The notes beneath the pieces were generated by a model, which was given only the letters and a program-made list of their open reading frames with translations, did not search any database and was not told the DNA's origin. DNA of 64,000 bases from Methanocaldococcus lauensis (GTDB lineage: Archaea; AGJL01; Methanococci; Methanococcales; Methanocaldococcaceae). Where the stretch lies: positions 949,030 through 1,013,029 of the forward strand of contig NZ_LR792632.1 in assembly GCF_902827225.1 (NCBI RefSeq). The letters are read 5' to 3'. Shown in pieces: positions 37,804 to 47,116 of the stretch. A program made the position numbers and the translations under genes. Position 1 is the stretch's first letter. The number at the start of each line of letters is the position of its first letter.

Positions 37804-38172
37804 ATGAATATTATTATAAAATCAATCCTATTAATGTTAGTGTCATCTTTGATTATTTTGTTTACATCAACTGTTTATTATGAACTAATTGAGATTGGAA
37901 AATATAGATACATAAACAAAATTGACAAGGAAATAACCTCTGAAATAATGAATTCTATAATTTTAGCAAATGAAGGAAATATAACGGTCTATAAGAAAAA
38001 GAAACTTGGCTGTGAAATCGAATTTAAAAATAATTCTTTTGTTATAATTTTTCAAAATAACACTTATATTCATAAATTCAACAACATCCAGTTTTTGCCC
38101 AACAAACTTTCTGAGATATCTAAAATTTCATGTAGAAAAATTAATGATAGATATATAATTGAAGTAAAGTGA
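37804..38172 (+). CDS. Small pilin-like membrane protein
   Basis: 122 residues with an N-terminal helix (IIIKSILLMLVSSLIILFTSTVYYEL) and a short soluble part rich in Lys and Asn. Same layout as its upstream neighbour. AAGGGATAAT precedes the start. Its stop overlaps the ribosome site of the secretion ATPase gene. Function unknown; presumably a minor subunit or assembly factor of the pilus. Confidence 0.55.
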   Translation: MNIIIKSILLMLVSSLIILFTSTVYYELIEIGKYRYINKIDKEITSEIMNSIILANEGNITVYKKKKLGCEIEFKNNSFVIIFQNNTYIHKFNNIQFLPNKLSEISKISCRKINDRYIIEVK

Positions 38173-38177
38173 TATCA

Positions 38178-39782
38178 ATGAAAAAATATGGTTTAAAGTT
38201 GACCAGTGAGGATTCAAAAGATAAAAATAAAAGAATTATCGACAATTTAAAAAAAGTTTTAAAATTCTTCAATAAATCATTAAAAAAAGATACAAAAGAT
38301 AATATATTGCATGAAGATACATTAAAGGAAGTTTATGAAGAAATTAAAAATCTCGAAATATATGAAAAAATGACAATTGACATGACAAATGTTATAATTG
38401 GTTATGACAAGATAGAAAAAATGGGAAAATATATAGTTATTGAGCCAATTTTAACAAAAGATGAAGAAGAACTATTTTTAAAACTGAAAAAAGCTGTGCA
38501 AATATTATTAGATATTCCAATAGAAGAAATAGAAAAAGAGAAATTAGAAGAATATTTAAGAGAAAGAATTCTTGAAATTTTTAATGATTTAAAATTGACT
38601 TTGGACAATATAACAAAACATAAGATAATTTACTATTTAATTAAATATCTCACTGGTTATGGAAAAATAGATGTTCTTATGAAAGATGAGAATTTAGAGG
38701 ATATTAGTTGTACTGGAGTTGGAAAACCAGTTTATGTATTCCACAGAAAATATAGACACTTAAAAACAAATATAAAATTTGAAACTGAGGAAGAGTTAGA
38801 TTCATTTTGTATATCTTTAGCCCAAAGATGTGGTAAATCTTTAACATTAGCTAATCCAATAGTTGATGGTTCTTTACCTGATGGTAGCAGATTAAACGTA
38901 ACTCTCGGAAAAGATATTTCCAGATATGGTTCAACATTTACAATAAGGAAATTTACACATTCTCCTATTTTACCAACAGATTTAATAAGATATGGTAGCA
39001 TCTCTCCAGATATGCTTGCATATCTTTGGTTGCTCATTGAATATAAAAATTCTATTATGGTTGCTGGAGAAGTTGCTACAGGAAAAACTACATTACTAAA
39101 TGCTTTCTCTCTCTTCATCCCACCAGAAATGAAAATTGTATCTATCGAAGATACTCCAGAAATTAAATTGTTTCATGAAAATTGGATTGCTGGAACTACA
39201 AGAGGGGGTTTTGGTGGAAAAGAATATGAAATAACTATGATGGATTTACTAAAAGCAGCTTTAAGGCAAAGACCAGATTACTTAATTGTTGGAGAGGTTA
39301 GGGGAGAAGAAGCAAAGATTTTGTTCCAGGCAATAACTACAGGACATTTGGCATTATCAACAATACATGCTAAATCTCCAGAAGCTGTTATAAGAAGATT
39401 GAATGCAGAACCGATGAATATCCCAAAAATTATGCTTGAACAATTAAATGCAATATGTATGCAGGTTAGATTAATTTATAAAGGAAAGTTTGTTAGAAAA
39501 ACTAAAAGTATAACTGAGATTGTAGAATACAACCCAAAAATTGATGATGTTATTTTGCATGATGTTTTTTGGTGGAATCCTAAAGAGGATACTTTTGAAT
39601 TTTCTGGAAAGAGTTATTTATTAAAAAGAATAGCAGAATTTGTTGGTAGTTCAGAAAAAGACATTATTGATGAACTTTATAAAAGAGCTGAATTTTTGAA
39701 AAACTTAAGTAAAACAAAGCTTAGTTTTGAAGAATTTGTCAAGAATATATGTAAGTATAGGGAGGATTATAAAGGTGATTAA
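38178..39782 (+). CDS. Type II/IV secretion system ATPase (pilus assembly)
   Basis: About 534 residues. The C-terminal half has Walker A GEVATGKTTLLNAF (about 297), the Asp box SIEDTPEIKLFHENW, Walker B YLIVGEVRGEEAKIL and the His box TGHLALSTIHAKSPEAVIRRLN, all typical of the GspE/VirB11/FlaI superfamily. The N-terminal 150 residues are charged and helical. It powers pilin assembly with the adjacent membrane platform protein. I start at ATG 38178, since the GTG at 38169 is part of the GTGAT ribosome site. Its stop lies 2 bp before the next start. Confidence 0.92.
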   Translation: MKKYGLKLTSEDSKDKNKRIIDNLKKVLKFFNKSLKKDTKDNILHEDTLKEVYEEIKNLEIYEKMTIDMTNVIIGYDKIEKMGKYIVIEPILTKDEEELFLKLKKAVQILLDIPIEEIEKEKLEEYLRERILEIFNDLKLTLDNITKHKIIYYLIKYLTGYGKIDVLMKDENLEDISCTGVGKPVYVFHRKYRHLKTNIKFETEEELDSFCISLAQRCGKSLTLANPIVDGSLPDGSRLNVTLGKDISRYGSTFTIRKFTHSPILPTDLIRYGSISPDMLAYLWLLIEYKNSIMVAGEVATGKTTLLNAFSLFIPPEMKIVSIEDTPEIKLFHENWIAGTTRGGFGGKEYEITMMDLLKAALRQRPDYLIVGEVRGEEAKILFQAITTGHLALSTIHAKSPEAVIRRLNAEPMNIPKIMLEQLNAICMQVRLIYKGKFVRKTKSITEIVEYNPKIDDVILHDVFWWNPKEDTFEFSGKSYLLKRIAEFVGSSEKDIIDELYKRAEFLKNLSKTKLSFEEFVKNICKYREDYKGD

Positions 39783-39783
39783 A

Positions 39784-41514
39784 TTGGACTTTTTTGAGAA
39801 TTTAAAAAATAAGTATTACAAATTAGCTATAAAAGTTTTTAAAGTAGATGATGAAAAATTTGATGAGATTTTATTAAAAGCAGGAATACATGCTGTTTCT
39901 TCGACATATTTACCAATTATATTTTTAACCTCAATTATTGTGAGTTTTATAATTTTTGTCATTTTTTTAATAGTGTTTAACATATTTTATGCAATTTTAG
40001 GATTCCTTGTAGCAGTTTTTGTTATTATTTCACTGGGAATTTTATATCCTTATATTATAATGGAAGAAAAAGCTAAAAGTATTGATGAAAATCTGCCATA
40101 TGCATTTGCCTTTATATCTGCCCTATCTTCAGCAAACATTCCAGTGGTAGAGATATTTAGTTCTTTATCAAAAGAAAACATTTATGGTGGAATGAGTAAT
40201 GAAGCTAAAGAAATTGTTAAAGATACTAAAATATTTAATTATGACATTATAACAACTTTTTTAAGGAGAGCAAGATTGACACCAAGTAAAAAATTGTCGG
40301 CAGTTTATTACAATATTGTTGCTTCTCTAATTGTAGGAGCTGAGATGAAAAACATTTTCCATGAAATATATGAACGATTAATGGAAGATAGAAAGTTAGA
40401 ATTATTAGGGGCCATAGAAAAAGTGGAAATACTATCTGAATTTTATGTAATTGCCTGTGGAATGATTCCTCTTTTTGTAGTAATGACCGTTCCAGTAGCA
40501 TCGTCAATTAGTGCAATATTACAAACTGCCTCATTCTTTGGAAATCCCAAGTTACTTCCGCTAACCTTTTATTTATGGGTTCCAATAGCATCAATAATAT
40601 TTATGGGATTAGTTTATGCAATATTACCAAAAGATTTCAAATTAAATGTTTCTCTATTAGAAGTTTTAAAAGAGTTTGATGAGCCAGAGATAGAAGGAAT
40701 AAAAATGAAATTCAAATGGAAACCTATTCATTTTATTACTTTATTCTTCTGGATACTTTCTGTAATTTCTTTTGCACTGTTTTTTATTAAAAAATCTGTT
40801 TTTATGTTTCATGGAAGTGATTTTTTACTGTTTGGAATTTTATTATTTATACTTCCTTTTATTCTAACGAGTTATTGGCATTTTATTATTGAAAGTCAGA
40901 AAGAAAGATACTATCCAATCTTTTTAAATGATTTAACCATGGCTGTAAGAAGTGGGTTGGACATAATTAGAGCGATGCAAATTTGTGCAAGAACGAATTA
41001 TGGTCCTTTAACAAAAATTGTTAAAAAAATGGCTATTCAGATGTCATGGGGAAGACCTGTAAATGAAGTATTTGCAGATTTAGAAAGATCTGAAAAATCT
41101 TTAATTGCAAAAAGAATTGCATCAATACTAAAAGAGTGTGCAGTTTCTGGTGGTGATATAAAAGATATTTTAACTTCAGTAACTGTTCATGCATATAGAT
41201 TGAGTGAAATGAAGAGAGAAATAAGTACCAGACAGTTTATATATGTTGTAGTTATTTATCTTTCATTTTTATTATATATTGGAACTTCATATATCATGGT
41301 TCATTCACTTTTACCAACGTTATTAAAAAATATTCAGGGATTAAGTGTTGATTTTTACAAAAATTACCTATTTCAAGGAATTTTAATATACTCAATATTC
41401 TCTGGGGCATCTTTAGGGATATTAACTGAAAGGTCGGTTATTGCTGGAATAAAACATATTTTGTTAATGTTAATTGTTGGATACTTATTGTTTAAGCTAT
41501 ATATTGGGGGATAA
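39784..41514 (+). CDS. Type II/IV secretion membrane platform protein (TadC/FlaJ family)
   Basis: About 576 residues with two T2SSF-like halves, each having a cytoplasmic helical domain (ENLPYAFAFISALSSANIPVVEIF; LNDLTMAVRSGLDIIRAMQI) followed by pairs of transmembrane helices, giving about nine in all. This is the polytopic platform that works with the secretion ATPase. The start is uncertain: I take TTG 39784 because GGTGAT at 39774-39779 precedes it. GTG 39776 and an ATG at 39727, inside the ATPase gene, are alternatives. Confidence 0.88.
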   Translation: MDFFENLKNKYYKLAIKVFKVDDEKFDEILLKAGIHAVSSTYLPIIFLTSIIVSFIIFVIFLIVFNIFYAILGFLVAVFVIISLGILYPYIIMEEKAKSIDENLPYAFAFISALSSANIPVVEIFSSLSKENIYGGMSNEAKEIVKDTKIFNYDIITTFLRRARLTPSKKLSAVYYNIVASLIVGAEMKNIFHEIYERLMEDRKLELLGAIEKVEILSEFYVIACGMIPLFVVMTVPVASSISAILQTASFFGNPKLLPLTFYLWVPIASIIFMGLVYAILPKDFKLNVSLLEVLKEFDEPEIEGIKMKFKWKPIHFITLFFWILSVISFALFFIKKSVFMFHGSDFLLFGILLFILPFILTSYWHFIIESQKERYYPIFLNDLTMAVRSGLDIIRAMQICARTNYGPLTKIVKKMAIQMSWGRPVNEVFADLERSEKSLIAKRIASILKECAVSGGDIKDILTSVTVHAYRLSEMKREISTRQFIYVVVIYLSFLLYIGTSYIMVHSLLPTLLKNIQGLSVDFYKNYLFQGILIYSIFSGASLGILTERSVIAGIKHILLMLIVGYLLFKLYIGG

Positions 41515-41516
41515 GA

Positions 41517-42071
41517 ATGGAATTGGACTATTTGCTTGCAACAGCTATATTTTTAATTTTATGTGCCTATATTATCACCGAAACTGTAAATTTATATAAT
41601 GTTTATGATATTGAAGACGCAAGGAAAGAATTTATAATGTATTATAATGATTTAAAATATAATTACTCAATTTCAAAAGGTAATTTAATTTTTAATTTTA
41701 TAGTAAATAAAACAATATATAGTATTGAAGGATTTGTATTTAAAAACACTTCTGAAAGTAGGGAATTAGTAGAATATCTTGAAAATTTAAACGGCTCATA
41801 CATTATTGCATATTCTCAATCTAAGGATGTATTTATTGTAACAAAAAATGATGAATTTTTAAAAATAATAGGACATTACAATGTTTCTACAATTTATAAA
41901 AAAGATGATTATAAAGATATTGAAATAATATATCCAAAAAACTATTCTATTAAATATAGAAAATTTCCAATGATTAATTTTAACAAATTGTTTGAAATTC
42001 CATTTTGTGTAGTTGATAAAAATGAAAATATAACTCTAAAGTATTATGGAATCTTAGAAGTGGGAAGATGA
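41517..42071 (+). CDS. Pilus-locus membrane protein with N-terminal helix
   Basis: 184 residues. Short hydrophobic N-terminal helix (YLLATAIFLILCAYIITETV) and a soluble domain with several N-x-S/T sites. It lies between the platform gene and the next pilin-like gene, which it overlaps by 4 bp. Position and layout suggest a minor pilin or assembly factor; no domain is recognised. Confidence 0.6.
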   Translation: MELDYLLATAIFLILCAYIITETVNLYNVYDIEDARKEFIMYYNDLKYNYSISKGNLIFNFIVNKTIYSIEGFVFKNTSESRELVEYLENLNGSYIIAYSQSKDVFIVTKNDEFLKIIGHYNVSTIYKKDDYKDIEIIYPKNYSIKYRKFPMINFNKLFEIPFCVVDKNENITLKYYGILEVGR

Positions 42072-42433
42072 TATTTAACAATAAAGGGTTTATTAGGATT
42101 TTAGAGGCAGTATTTGCAAGTGTTATAATAATATTAATTTTTTCTTATTTGGTAGCTTCCCAAAATTTCAATTATAATTTATCCTTAGAGTTTATTGGCT
42201 ATAATTCATTATTCTCTACACATATTGAAGAGAGCGATTTTGAAAACATATCTTCTCTCTATGAGAAGATAAAACTACCAAGTAATGTAGGTTGTGGATT
42301 TGAAATTTATAAGAATGGGAATCTAATTTACTCTGATGCTAAGAGTGGAGTTGTTGTTGAAAGAAATTTTATATTTGAAAATAACTCTTCAGTAAATTTT
42401 TATAAACTAAGGTTGATACTATGGTGGAGATGA
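42068..42433 (+). CDS. Minor pilin-like protein
   Basis: 121 residues. MIFNNKGFIRILEAVFASVIIILIFSYLV has the type IV prepilin pattern: a short basic leader ending in Lys-Gly, then Phe and a hydrophobic helix with a Glu near the start, so it is probably cut after Gly by the prepilin peptidase at 43593. The small C-terminal domain is not recognised. It overlaps both neighbours (ATGA junctions), a strong sign of coupled translation. Confidence 0.65.
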   Translation: MIFNNKGFIRILEAVFASVIIILIFSYLVASQNFNYNLSLEFIGYNSLFSTHIEESDFENISSLYEKIKLPSNVGCGFEIYKNGNLIYSDAKSGVVVERNFIFENNSSVNFYKLRLILWWR

Positions 42434-43578
42434 ATAAAAAAGGGCAGTTTTTTATTATAGGAGGGGTTATTTTGGCTATTGGATTAATATTATTTTTCTT
42501 ACTCGGTTTTAATGTAAATACTTCTGATAACTATTATTTATCAGTATTTAAAATGATAGATGTTAAGAATTCTATTGAAGAATGTTTAATAAATTCTTTA
42601 ATTTCAAATTCAGATTTAAACAACAATTTGAATATATTAAAAAATAGTTATAAAGATGAAGGTATCGAAATTGATTATAAAAAAATTGAATTTTCAAATA
42701 TACAATATGAAGCAAAAAATTTAACATTTAATTTTTCTTTATATAATAATATATTCTCCTACAACATATCAAATCATGGATTTGGAGGAATATTTAACGG
42801 AACTCTAAATATCTCAAACGTTGCATTTAACGAAAATATTTCATTGATTGTTAATGAAAATAGCTCAATTGCTGATAGTATTAATGTTAGTAGTGGTAAT
42901 TATGTTGAAGTATTTGTTTATGATAAATTTGGGAATCTGTTGATTAATAAAACAATATACAATAATTCTTCCTATAAAATAACCTTATATTATTATACAA
43001 CAAACATATCAAAAGAAGGAAATTTTATCACATTCATTTTAGCAAAAGATATTTTTAATAACTCATTAATGGAAAATGTCTCTTTTATTAATACAAGCGG
43101 ATACTACAATGTTTATGAAAATAAAACATATATAAACATATCAATAAATGGAAGCTTCTTTGGATATTTGTATGTTAAAAGTTCCTATAAAAATTATACT
43201 ACTATAGTTAATGAGAGCAATAATTATGTCTTTAATGACACTATTTCACCTATTTATATTGAGCTTCTAAATAACTATTCAGATGTGATTTTTATTTATC
43301 GTTTAAATGAAAGTATAACAAACTTTACTGATAACTCTTATATTATCATCAATGAATCTTGTACAAATAATTATTTTAATGCTTTATATGGTAATTCATC
43401 AATGATTTATGTTTCTTTACATGATGAGGACTTTAATCACAATATATCAATTTTTAGTCCACAAAAAGGTAGTTCTTCAAAAGGATTAGTTTTAGCAGAT
43501 ATCTATATTATAAATCCTACAATGTTCTATTCATCTTTAAACAATTTGTTTGAATATCAAAGTTGGAATATTAATTAA
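42430..43578 (+). CDS. Large pilin-like protein, Asn-rich
   Basis: About 382 residues. MNKKGQFFIIGGVILAIGLILFFLLGF is a class III signal: KKG followed by Q and a hydrophobic helix. The ectodomain is very rich in Asn, Ser, Tyr and N-x-S/T sequons, so probably heavily glycosylated. ATG 42430 follows GGTGGAG and overlaps the upstream TGA; an earlier ATG at 42421 overlaps that site. It could be a tip subunit or adhesin of the pilus (inference). Confidence 0.65.
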   Translation: MNKKGQFFIIGGVILAIGLILFFLLGFNVNTSDNYYLSVFKMIDVKNSIEECLINSLISNSDLNNNLNILKNSYKDEGIEIDYKKIEFSNIQYEAKNLTFNFSLYNNIFSYNISNHGFGGIFNGTLNISNVAFNENISLIVNENSSIADSINVSSGNYVEVFVYDKFGNLLINKTIYNNSSYKITLYYYTTNISKEGNFITFILAKDIFNNSLMENVSFINTSGYYNVYENKTYINISINGSFFGYLYVKSSYKNYTTIVNESNNYVFNDTISPIYIELLNNYSDVIFIYRLNESITNFTDNSYIIINESCTNNYFNALYGNSSMIYVSLHDEDFNHNISIFSPQKGSSSKGLVLADIYIINPTMFYSSLNNLFEYQSWNIN

Positions 43579-43592
43579 AATTTGGTGAGATA

Positions 43593-44360
43593 ATGGATTT
43601 AGGTTATTTATATGGGTTAATTTGTTCAATGTATGGAGCAATAGAGGATTGGAAAAAAAGAGAAGTTAGTGATTTTTTATGGCTATCTTTACTTTGGATA
43701 GGGGTTATTGTCCATGCTATATATAGTAAAAATTTATTACTCTTTTTTATTGAGGTTTTTGCTATTTCATTTATTACCTTATCAGTTAAATATGAAGAAC
43801 TTAATAGATTTTTTTATATGGGGATATTATTATTTTTGTTATCATTTATTTTGTTTAAATCGTATTTTGCATTATCTTTTTTATTATTTTATTTAGTTGG
43901 GGTTTTTTTATATTACACTAATTTTATGGGGGGAGGGGATTGTAAATTTTTAATAGGGTTGAGTTATTTAAAAGGGATGTTTTTTACATTTATTATTTTT
44001 TTAAATGCAATACTGTTTGTTATTCCTTATTGTATAATTATATTATTAATAAACATAAAAAATAAAAACTACAAAGGGATGAAATTAAAAAATTTGCCAT
44101 TGTTGTTGATAGCTTTAAAAAAAGATGTTAAAGATGTTAGAAAATTTGAAAGCATTATGGGAGATGATGAAAATCTTTCATTAATTCCTAAAATAAATGA
44201 AGAAATAGAAAATGGCAAAAATAAATACAAAGGAAAAGTTTGGGTTACCCCACAACTCCCTTTTTTGGTTTTTATTTTCCTTTCTTATGTTCTGTATATA
44301 ATATATCCGTTTCCAGTAATCCTTAAAATAATAGAATTAATCGTTAAATCACATTTTTAA
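43593..44360 (+). CDS. Prepilin peptidase, A24 family (FlaK/EppA type)
   Basis: 255 residues with about seven transmembrane segments. The two catalytic aspartates are visible: Asp in AIEDWKKREVSD near residues 18-27 and the GxGD motif GGGDCKF around residue 112. Such aspartyl proteases remove class III signal peptides from pilins or archaellins. GGTGAGATA precedes the ATG. It ends the + strand operon and faces the two pilin genes, which it presumably processes. Whether it is pilin-specific (EppA) or archaellin-specific (FlaK) cannot be decided from sequence alone. Confidence 0.87.
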   Translation: MDLGYLYGLICSMYGAIEDWKKREVSDFLWLSLLWIGVIVHAIYSKNLLLFFIEVFAISFITLSVKYEELNRFFYMGILLFLLSFILFKSYFALSFLLFYLVGVFLYYTNFMGGGDCKFLIGLSYLKGMFFTFIIFLNAILFVIPYCIIILLINIKNKNYKGMKLKNLPLLLIALKKDVKDVRKFESIMGDDENLSLIPKINEEIENGKNKYKGKVWVTPQLPFLVFIFLSYVLYIIYPFPVILKIIELIVKSHF

Positions 44361-44398
44361 AAGTTTAAGATAAAAGGAAAAAAGAAAAATTAGGGGAT

Positions 44399-45439
44399 TT
44401 ATCTATCGTGGAGTGTTATCTTAACATCTACCTGCTTATAGACACCTTCATCAGAGACAACTTTTACTGGGATATTAACAGTTTCTTCCATATCCTCTCC
44501 AATCTTAAAGCCCATTGATGCTCCAAATAGGAAGAATATTTCTTTAGTTACTTTTTGTCCTGGTTGTAATGTTCCTACATTGTATTCGTTTGTAAAGAAG
44601 TATGCATCTGTTGGGTTATTGTATTTATTAAAAGCCCATCCTGTATTCCAACCTATGAATTTTGTTCCATTTACAGCACATGCATAGTAGAAGTTGTTAA
44701 ATCCTCCTGCGTATAATCTCATAGATTGTCTGTGTGTTGAATCTCCCCATTCCTTTGCATCAGTTACAGATAAATCTTTACTATCAATTATTGCATTGAT
44801 TTTTGTAACTGATGGCAAAGCAAATATATATTTTATACTACTGTAGTTTTTACCATCATCACCAACCCAAGTAGCTCCAGGATATATTCCAGTTCTATTT
44901 ATAATTCCAGTAAATTCATTTCCATCTTTATCGCATAATACATAAGCATCATAACTATTTCCTGCTGCATCTGTTATTGTGGTCTTCTTTAATTGTAATG
45001 CAGCAATTTCCTTAGCGCCTTCGGTTTGTATTTTAACATTTGTTAGTGCTGAATCGTAGTAATTTTCAATTGTTATTGGTACTGGGACTATAATTCTTTC
45101 ATCATATAGTGTCCCCCAATTACTATCTTTCGCTAAAGCGTTTAATACATATTTGGAAGCACCAGGATAATCACCCCATGAACTTTGTAATGTATCACCT
45201 AAATCTAAGTCCCCCTCAACATCTATCTCTTTTGGAACAGATACTCCTATTGCTCCAGCATCGTAGGCAATTGTAGATGTTGTTCCTTCTAATGCCGATT
45301 TAGTTTTTTCTTGAGAACTTTCAAACATTCCGCTACCCCATGCGTAAAATACAGCTCCGACAACTATTGTAACTCCTAACACGATTAATAAAGCTAATAT
45401 TGGAGACATAGCTTTTTTACTCTTCAACCAATCTACCAT
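44399..45439 (-). CDS. Archaeal type IV pilin, major subunit candidate 1
   Basis: 346 residues. MVDWLKSKKAMSPILALLIVLGVTIVVGAVFYAWGSGMF is a class III signal (probably cut after KKA) plus the pilin helix. The ectodomain is unlike that of the neighbouring pilin except for the first 52 residues, which are identical. ATG 45437-45439 has a strong GAGGTGAGAAG site; an upstream in-frame reading to 45490 crosses the structured leader and is rejected. GC content is higher than in neighbouring genes, as expected for a highly expressed surface protein. It converges on the prepilin peptidase gene. Confidence 0.82.
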   Translation of the reverse strand: MVDWLKSKKAMSPILALLIVLGVTIVVGAVFYAWGSGMFESSQEKTKSALEGTTSTIAYDAGAIGVSVPKEIDVEGDLDLGDTLQSSWGDYPGASKYVLNALAKDSNWGTLYDERIIVPVPITIENYYDSALTNVKIQTEGAKEIAALQLKKTTITDAAGNSYDAYVLCDKDGNEFTGIINRTGIYPGATWVGDDGKNYSSIKYIFALPSVTKINAIIDSKDLSVTDAKEWGDSTHRQSMRLYAGGFNNFYYACAVNGTKFIGWNTGWAFNKYNNPTDAYFFTNEYNVGTLQPGQKVTKEIFFLFGASMGFKIGEDMEETVNIPVKVVSDEGVYKQVDVKITLHDR

Positions 45440-45527
45440 CTTCTCACCTCTACCTTTTCCCTCGGGTGTCCCATTACGGGAGACCGTCATCGAATATTAA
45501 AGATTAGTTTATATATTATTAAATTTT
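45284..45527 (-). repeat. Duplicated pilin 5' cassette, copy A
   Basis: Nearly identical to 46653-46896. Bases 45284-45455 match without change, then the leader and promoter match with one single-base indel and a few substitutions. It covers promoter, structured leader, ribosome site, signal peptide, helix and the first 52 codons. Beyond it the coding sequences diverge completely. Confidence 0.9.
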
Positions 45528-45755
45528 CTTTAATTGTGAATTATTATGTATAATTCATATTATACTATATAAAGTTTTCTTTATGAGTTATTTAGAAAAC
45601 TTTAAATATGAAAATAAAATTTAGAATATGAATTTTTATGAATAAATTAAATATTTCTCATAAATTTTATTTTTGAAAAAAATAAAAGAAATTATTATTT
45701 TAGAATTTAAATATGTGGGTATATGTAGTGAATAAAAAATAAAAAAAGAAAGAAT
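45440..45755. promoter_or_regulatory. Promoter and leader of pilin 1
   Basis: This gap holds the leader of pilin 1 with an interrupted hairpin around 45464-45485 (GGT/ACC and TCCC/GGGA arms on the transcribed strand), a TATA-like box at 45508-45517 in the AT-rich part, and then about 230 bp of AT-rich DNA up to the stop of pilin 2. I see no gene in that remainder. Confidence 0.5.
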
Positions 45756-46808
45756 TTATGACCACTCTGGGTCTTCAATGTGGAATTTCAATGGAATTGT
45801 CTTAGTTAATGTCCCTTCGCTGTCCTGGATTCTAATGCTTATTTCATCAATATCTGGTAAATATTCTGAGGTTATGTAACCAAATGCTATGTATGTGTTT
45901 GCTACTTTTACACTGTTTGGAGGAACATCTCCAATGTTGTATGTTGGATTGTTGAACAATAACTTACAATCATTATATCCTTCTGTTCCTCTAAAGAATG
46001 CCTGGCTTGTAGCCATATACCACTTATCCCCAGTTGAATTTATAGCAACTAAGTAGTAATTAGTACCATCAGCACTTATTAATTTTAATGGGCTTGAAGT
46101 ATAATCTGCAAATGAACTCTTTGCTTTTATTGTAGAATACTCTATATCTTCTCCAGTTGTTGGTATTAAATCAGTTCCATTCCACTTATATCCACTTGCA
46201 GAGCTTGATATATTTACAGCATAGGAGCTAGTTGTAAATACGTAAGTAAATCCTGCATTATTCTCATCTGCAGATGCATAACCAATATATCCTGTGAATG
46301 TTGAATCGTCTCCTTTTAATAATACATATTGGTCATTTACTTCATCATATTTCAAATGGAGTGCCCACCATAAATGCCCTGAAAGTCCAAGGACTTTTGC
46401 AGTAACTCCTTTTAATGTTTTATCTTGTGCATTATTCCTAATATAAATTGGAATTTCAAATATAACTCTTTCATCTTTTAGACATTTGGTATATTTGTCT
46501 GGCTTATATGGTTCTCCATATTTTATTGTTTTATCATTATCTGCATCAACACCAGTTGAAACATACTCAAATGTTGCTGGACTTTCATCATGTCCTACGA
46601 CTCCAACTCTAACATAGTATGGAATAACATCATTTGACATTGTTGCTGCCTGTCCTTCTAATGCCGATTTAGTTTTTTCTTGAGAACTTTCAAACATTCC
46701 GCTACCCCATGCGTAAAATACAGCTCCGACAACTATTGTAACTCCTAACACGATTAATAAAGCTAATATTGGAGACATAGCTTTTTTACTCTTCAACCAA
46801 TCTACCAT
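45756..46808 (-). CDS. Archaeal type IV pilin, major subunit candidate 2
   Basis: 350 residues, with the first 52 identical to pilin 1 (class III signal, hydrophobic helix and ESSQEKTKSALEG). The ectodomain differs wholly and contains SSYAVNISSSASGYKW and GEDIEYSTIKAKSSF. The start ATG 46806-46808 has the same GAGGTGAGAAG site and leader. The two genes together look like a pilin pair or an expressed repertoire generated by recombination of different ectodomains behind one secretion cassette (inference). Confidence 0.82.
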   Translation of the reverse strand: MVDWLKSKKAMSPILALLIVLGVTIVVGAVFYAWGSGMFESSQEKTKSALEGQAATMSNDVIPYYVRVGVVGHDESPATFEYVSTGVDADNDKTIKYGEPYKPDKYTKCLKDERVIFEIPIYIRNNAQDKTLKGVTAKVLGLSGHLWWALHLKYDEVNDQYVLLKGDDSTFTGYIGYASADENNAGFTYVFTTSSYAVNISSSASGYKWNGTDLIPTTGEDIEYSTIKAKSSFADYTSSPLKLISADGTNYYLVAINSTGDKWYMATSQAFFRGTEGYNDCKLLFNNPTYNIGDVPPNSVKVANTYIAFGYITSEYLPDIDEISIRIQDSEGTLTKTIPLKFHIEDPEWS

Positions 46809-46896
46809 CTTCTCACCTCTACTTTTCCCTCGAGTGTCCCATTACGGGAGACCATCATCGGGTATTAAAGATTAGTTTATATATTATTAATTTATA
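46653..46896 (-). repeat. Duplicated pilin 5' cassette, copy B
   Basis: Partner of the cassette at 45284-45527, at an offset of 1369 bases. It has the same signal peptide codons, ribosome site, hairpin leader and TATA box (about 46877-46886). Confidence 0.9.
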
Positions 46897-47116
46897 TGAT
46901 TATTATAAATATTATATTACTTATGCCTTATATTACATTTAAAATTATATATAAATTTTACGATTTTTTTAAAATATTATTACTTAGTGTTAATTTTTTA
47001 AAATATATTAACAAATAAAAATATATCTGTATGTGTAAAAAAATAAAAATAGAAAGTTTGTATATACTCTGTAAATTGTAGATAATTAACTTAAACTATA
47101 TTATTTGGATGATAAT
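46809..47116. promoter_or_regulatory. Divergent promoter region between pilin 2 and wecB
   Basis: The left 80 bp are the pilin 2 leader and TATA box. The rest is AT-rich, with no gene visible, and includes a TATA-like stretch (about 47092-47101) before wecB. Confidence 0.4.

Noticed and set aside
45440-45490. 17-residue N-terminal extension of pilin 1
   Set aside because: It would be translated from the hairpin leader, which is also present before pilin 2 where the frame is not kept (one-base indel). The strong ribosome site belongs to the ATG at 45437-45439.
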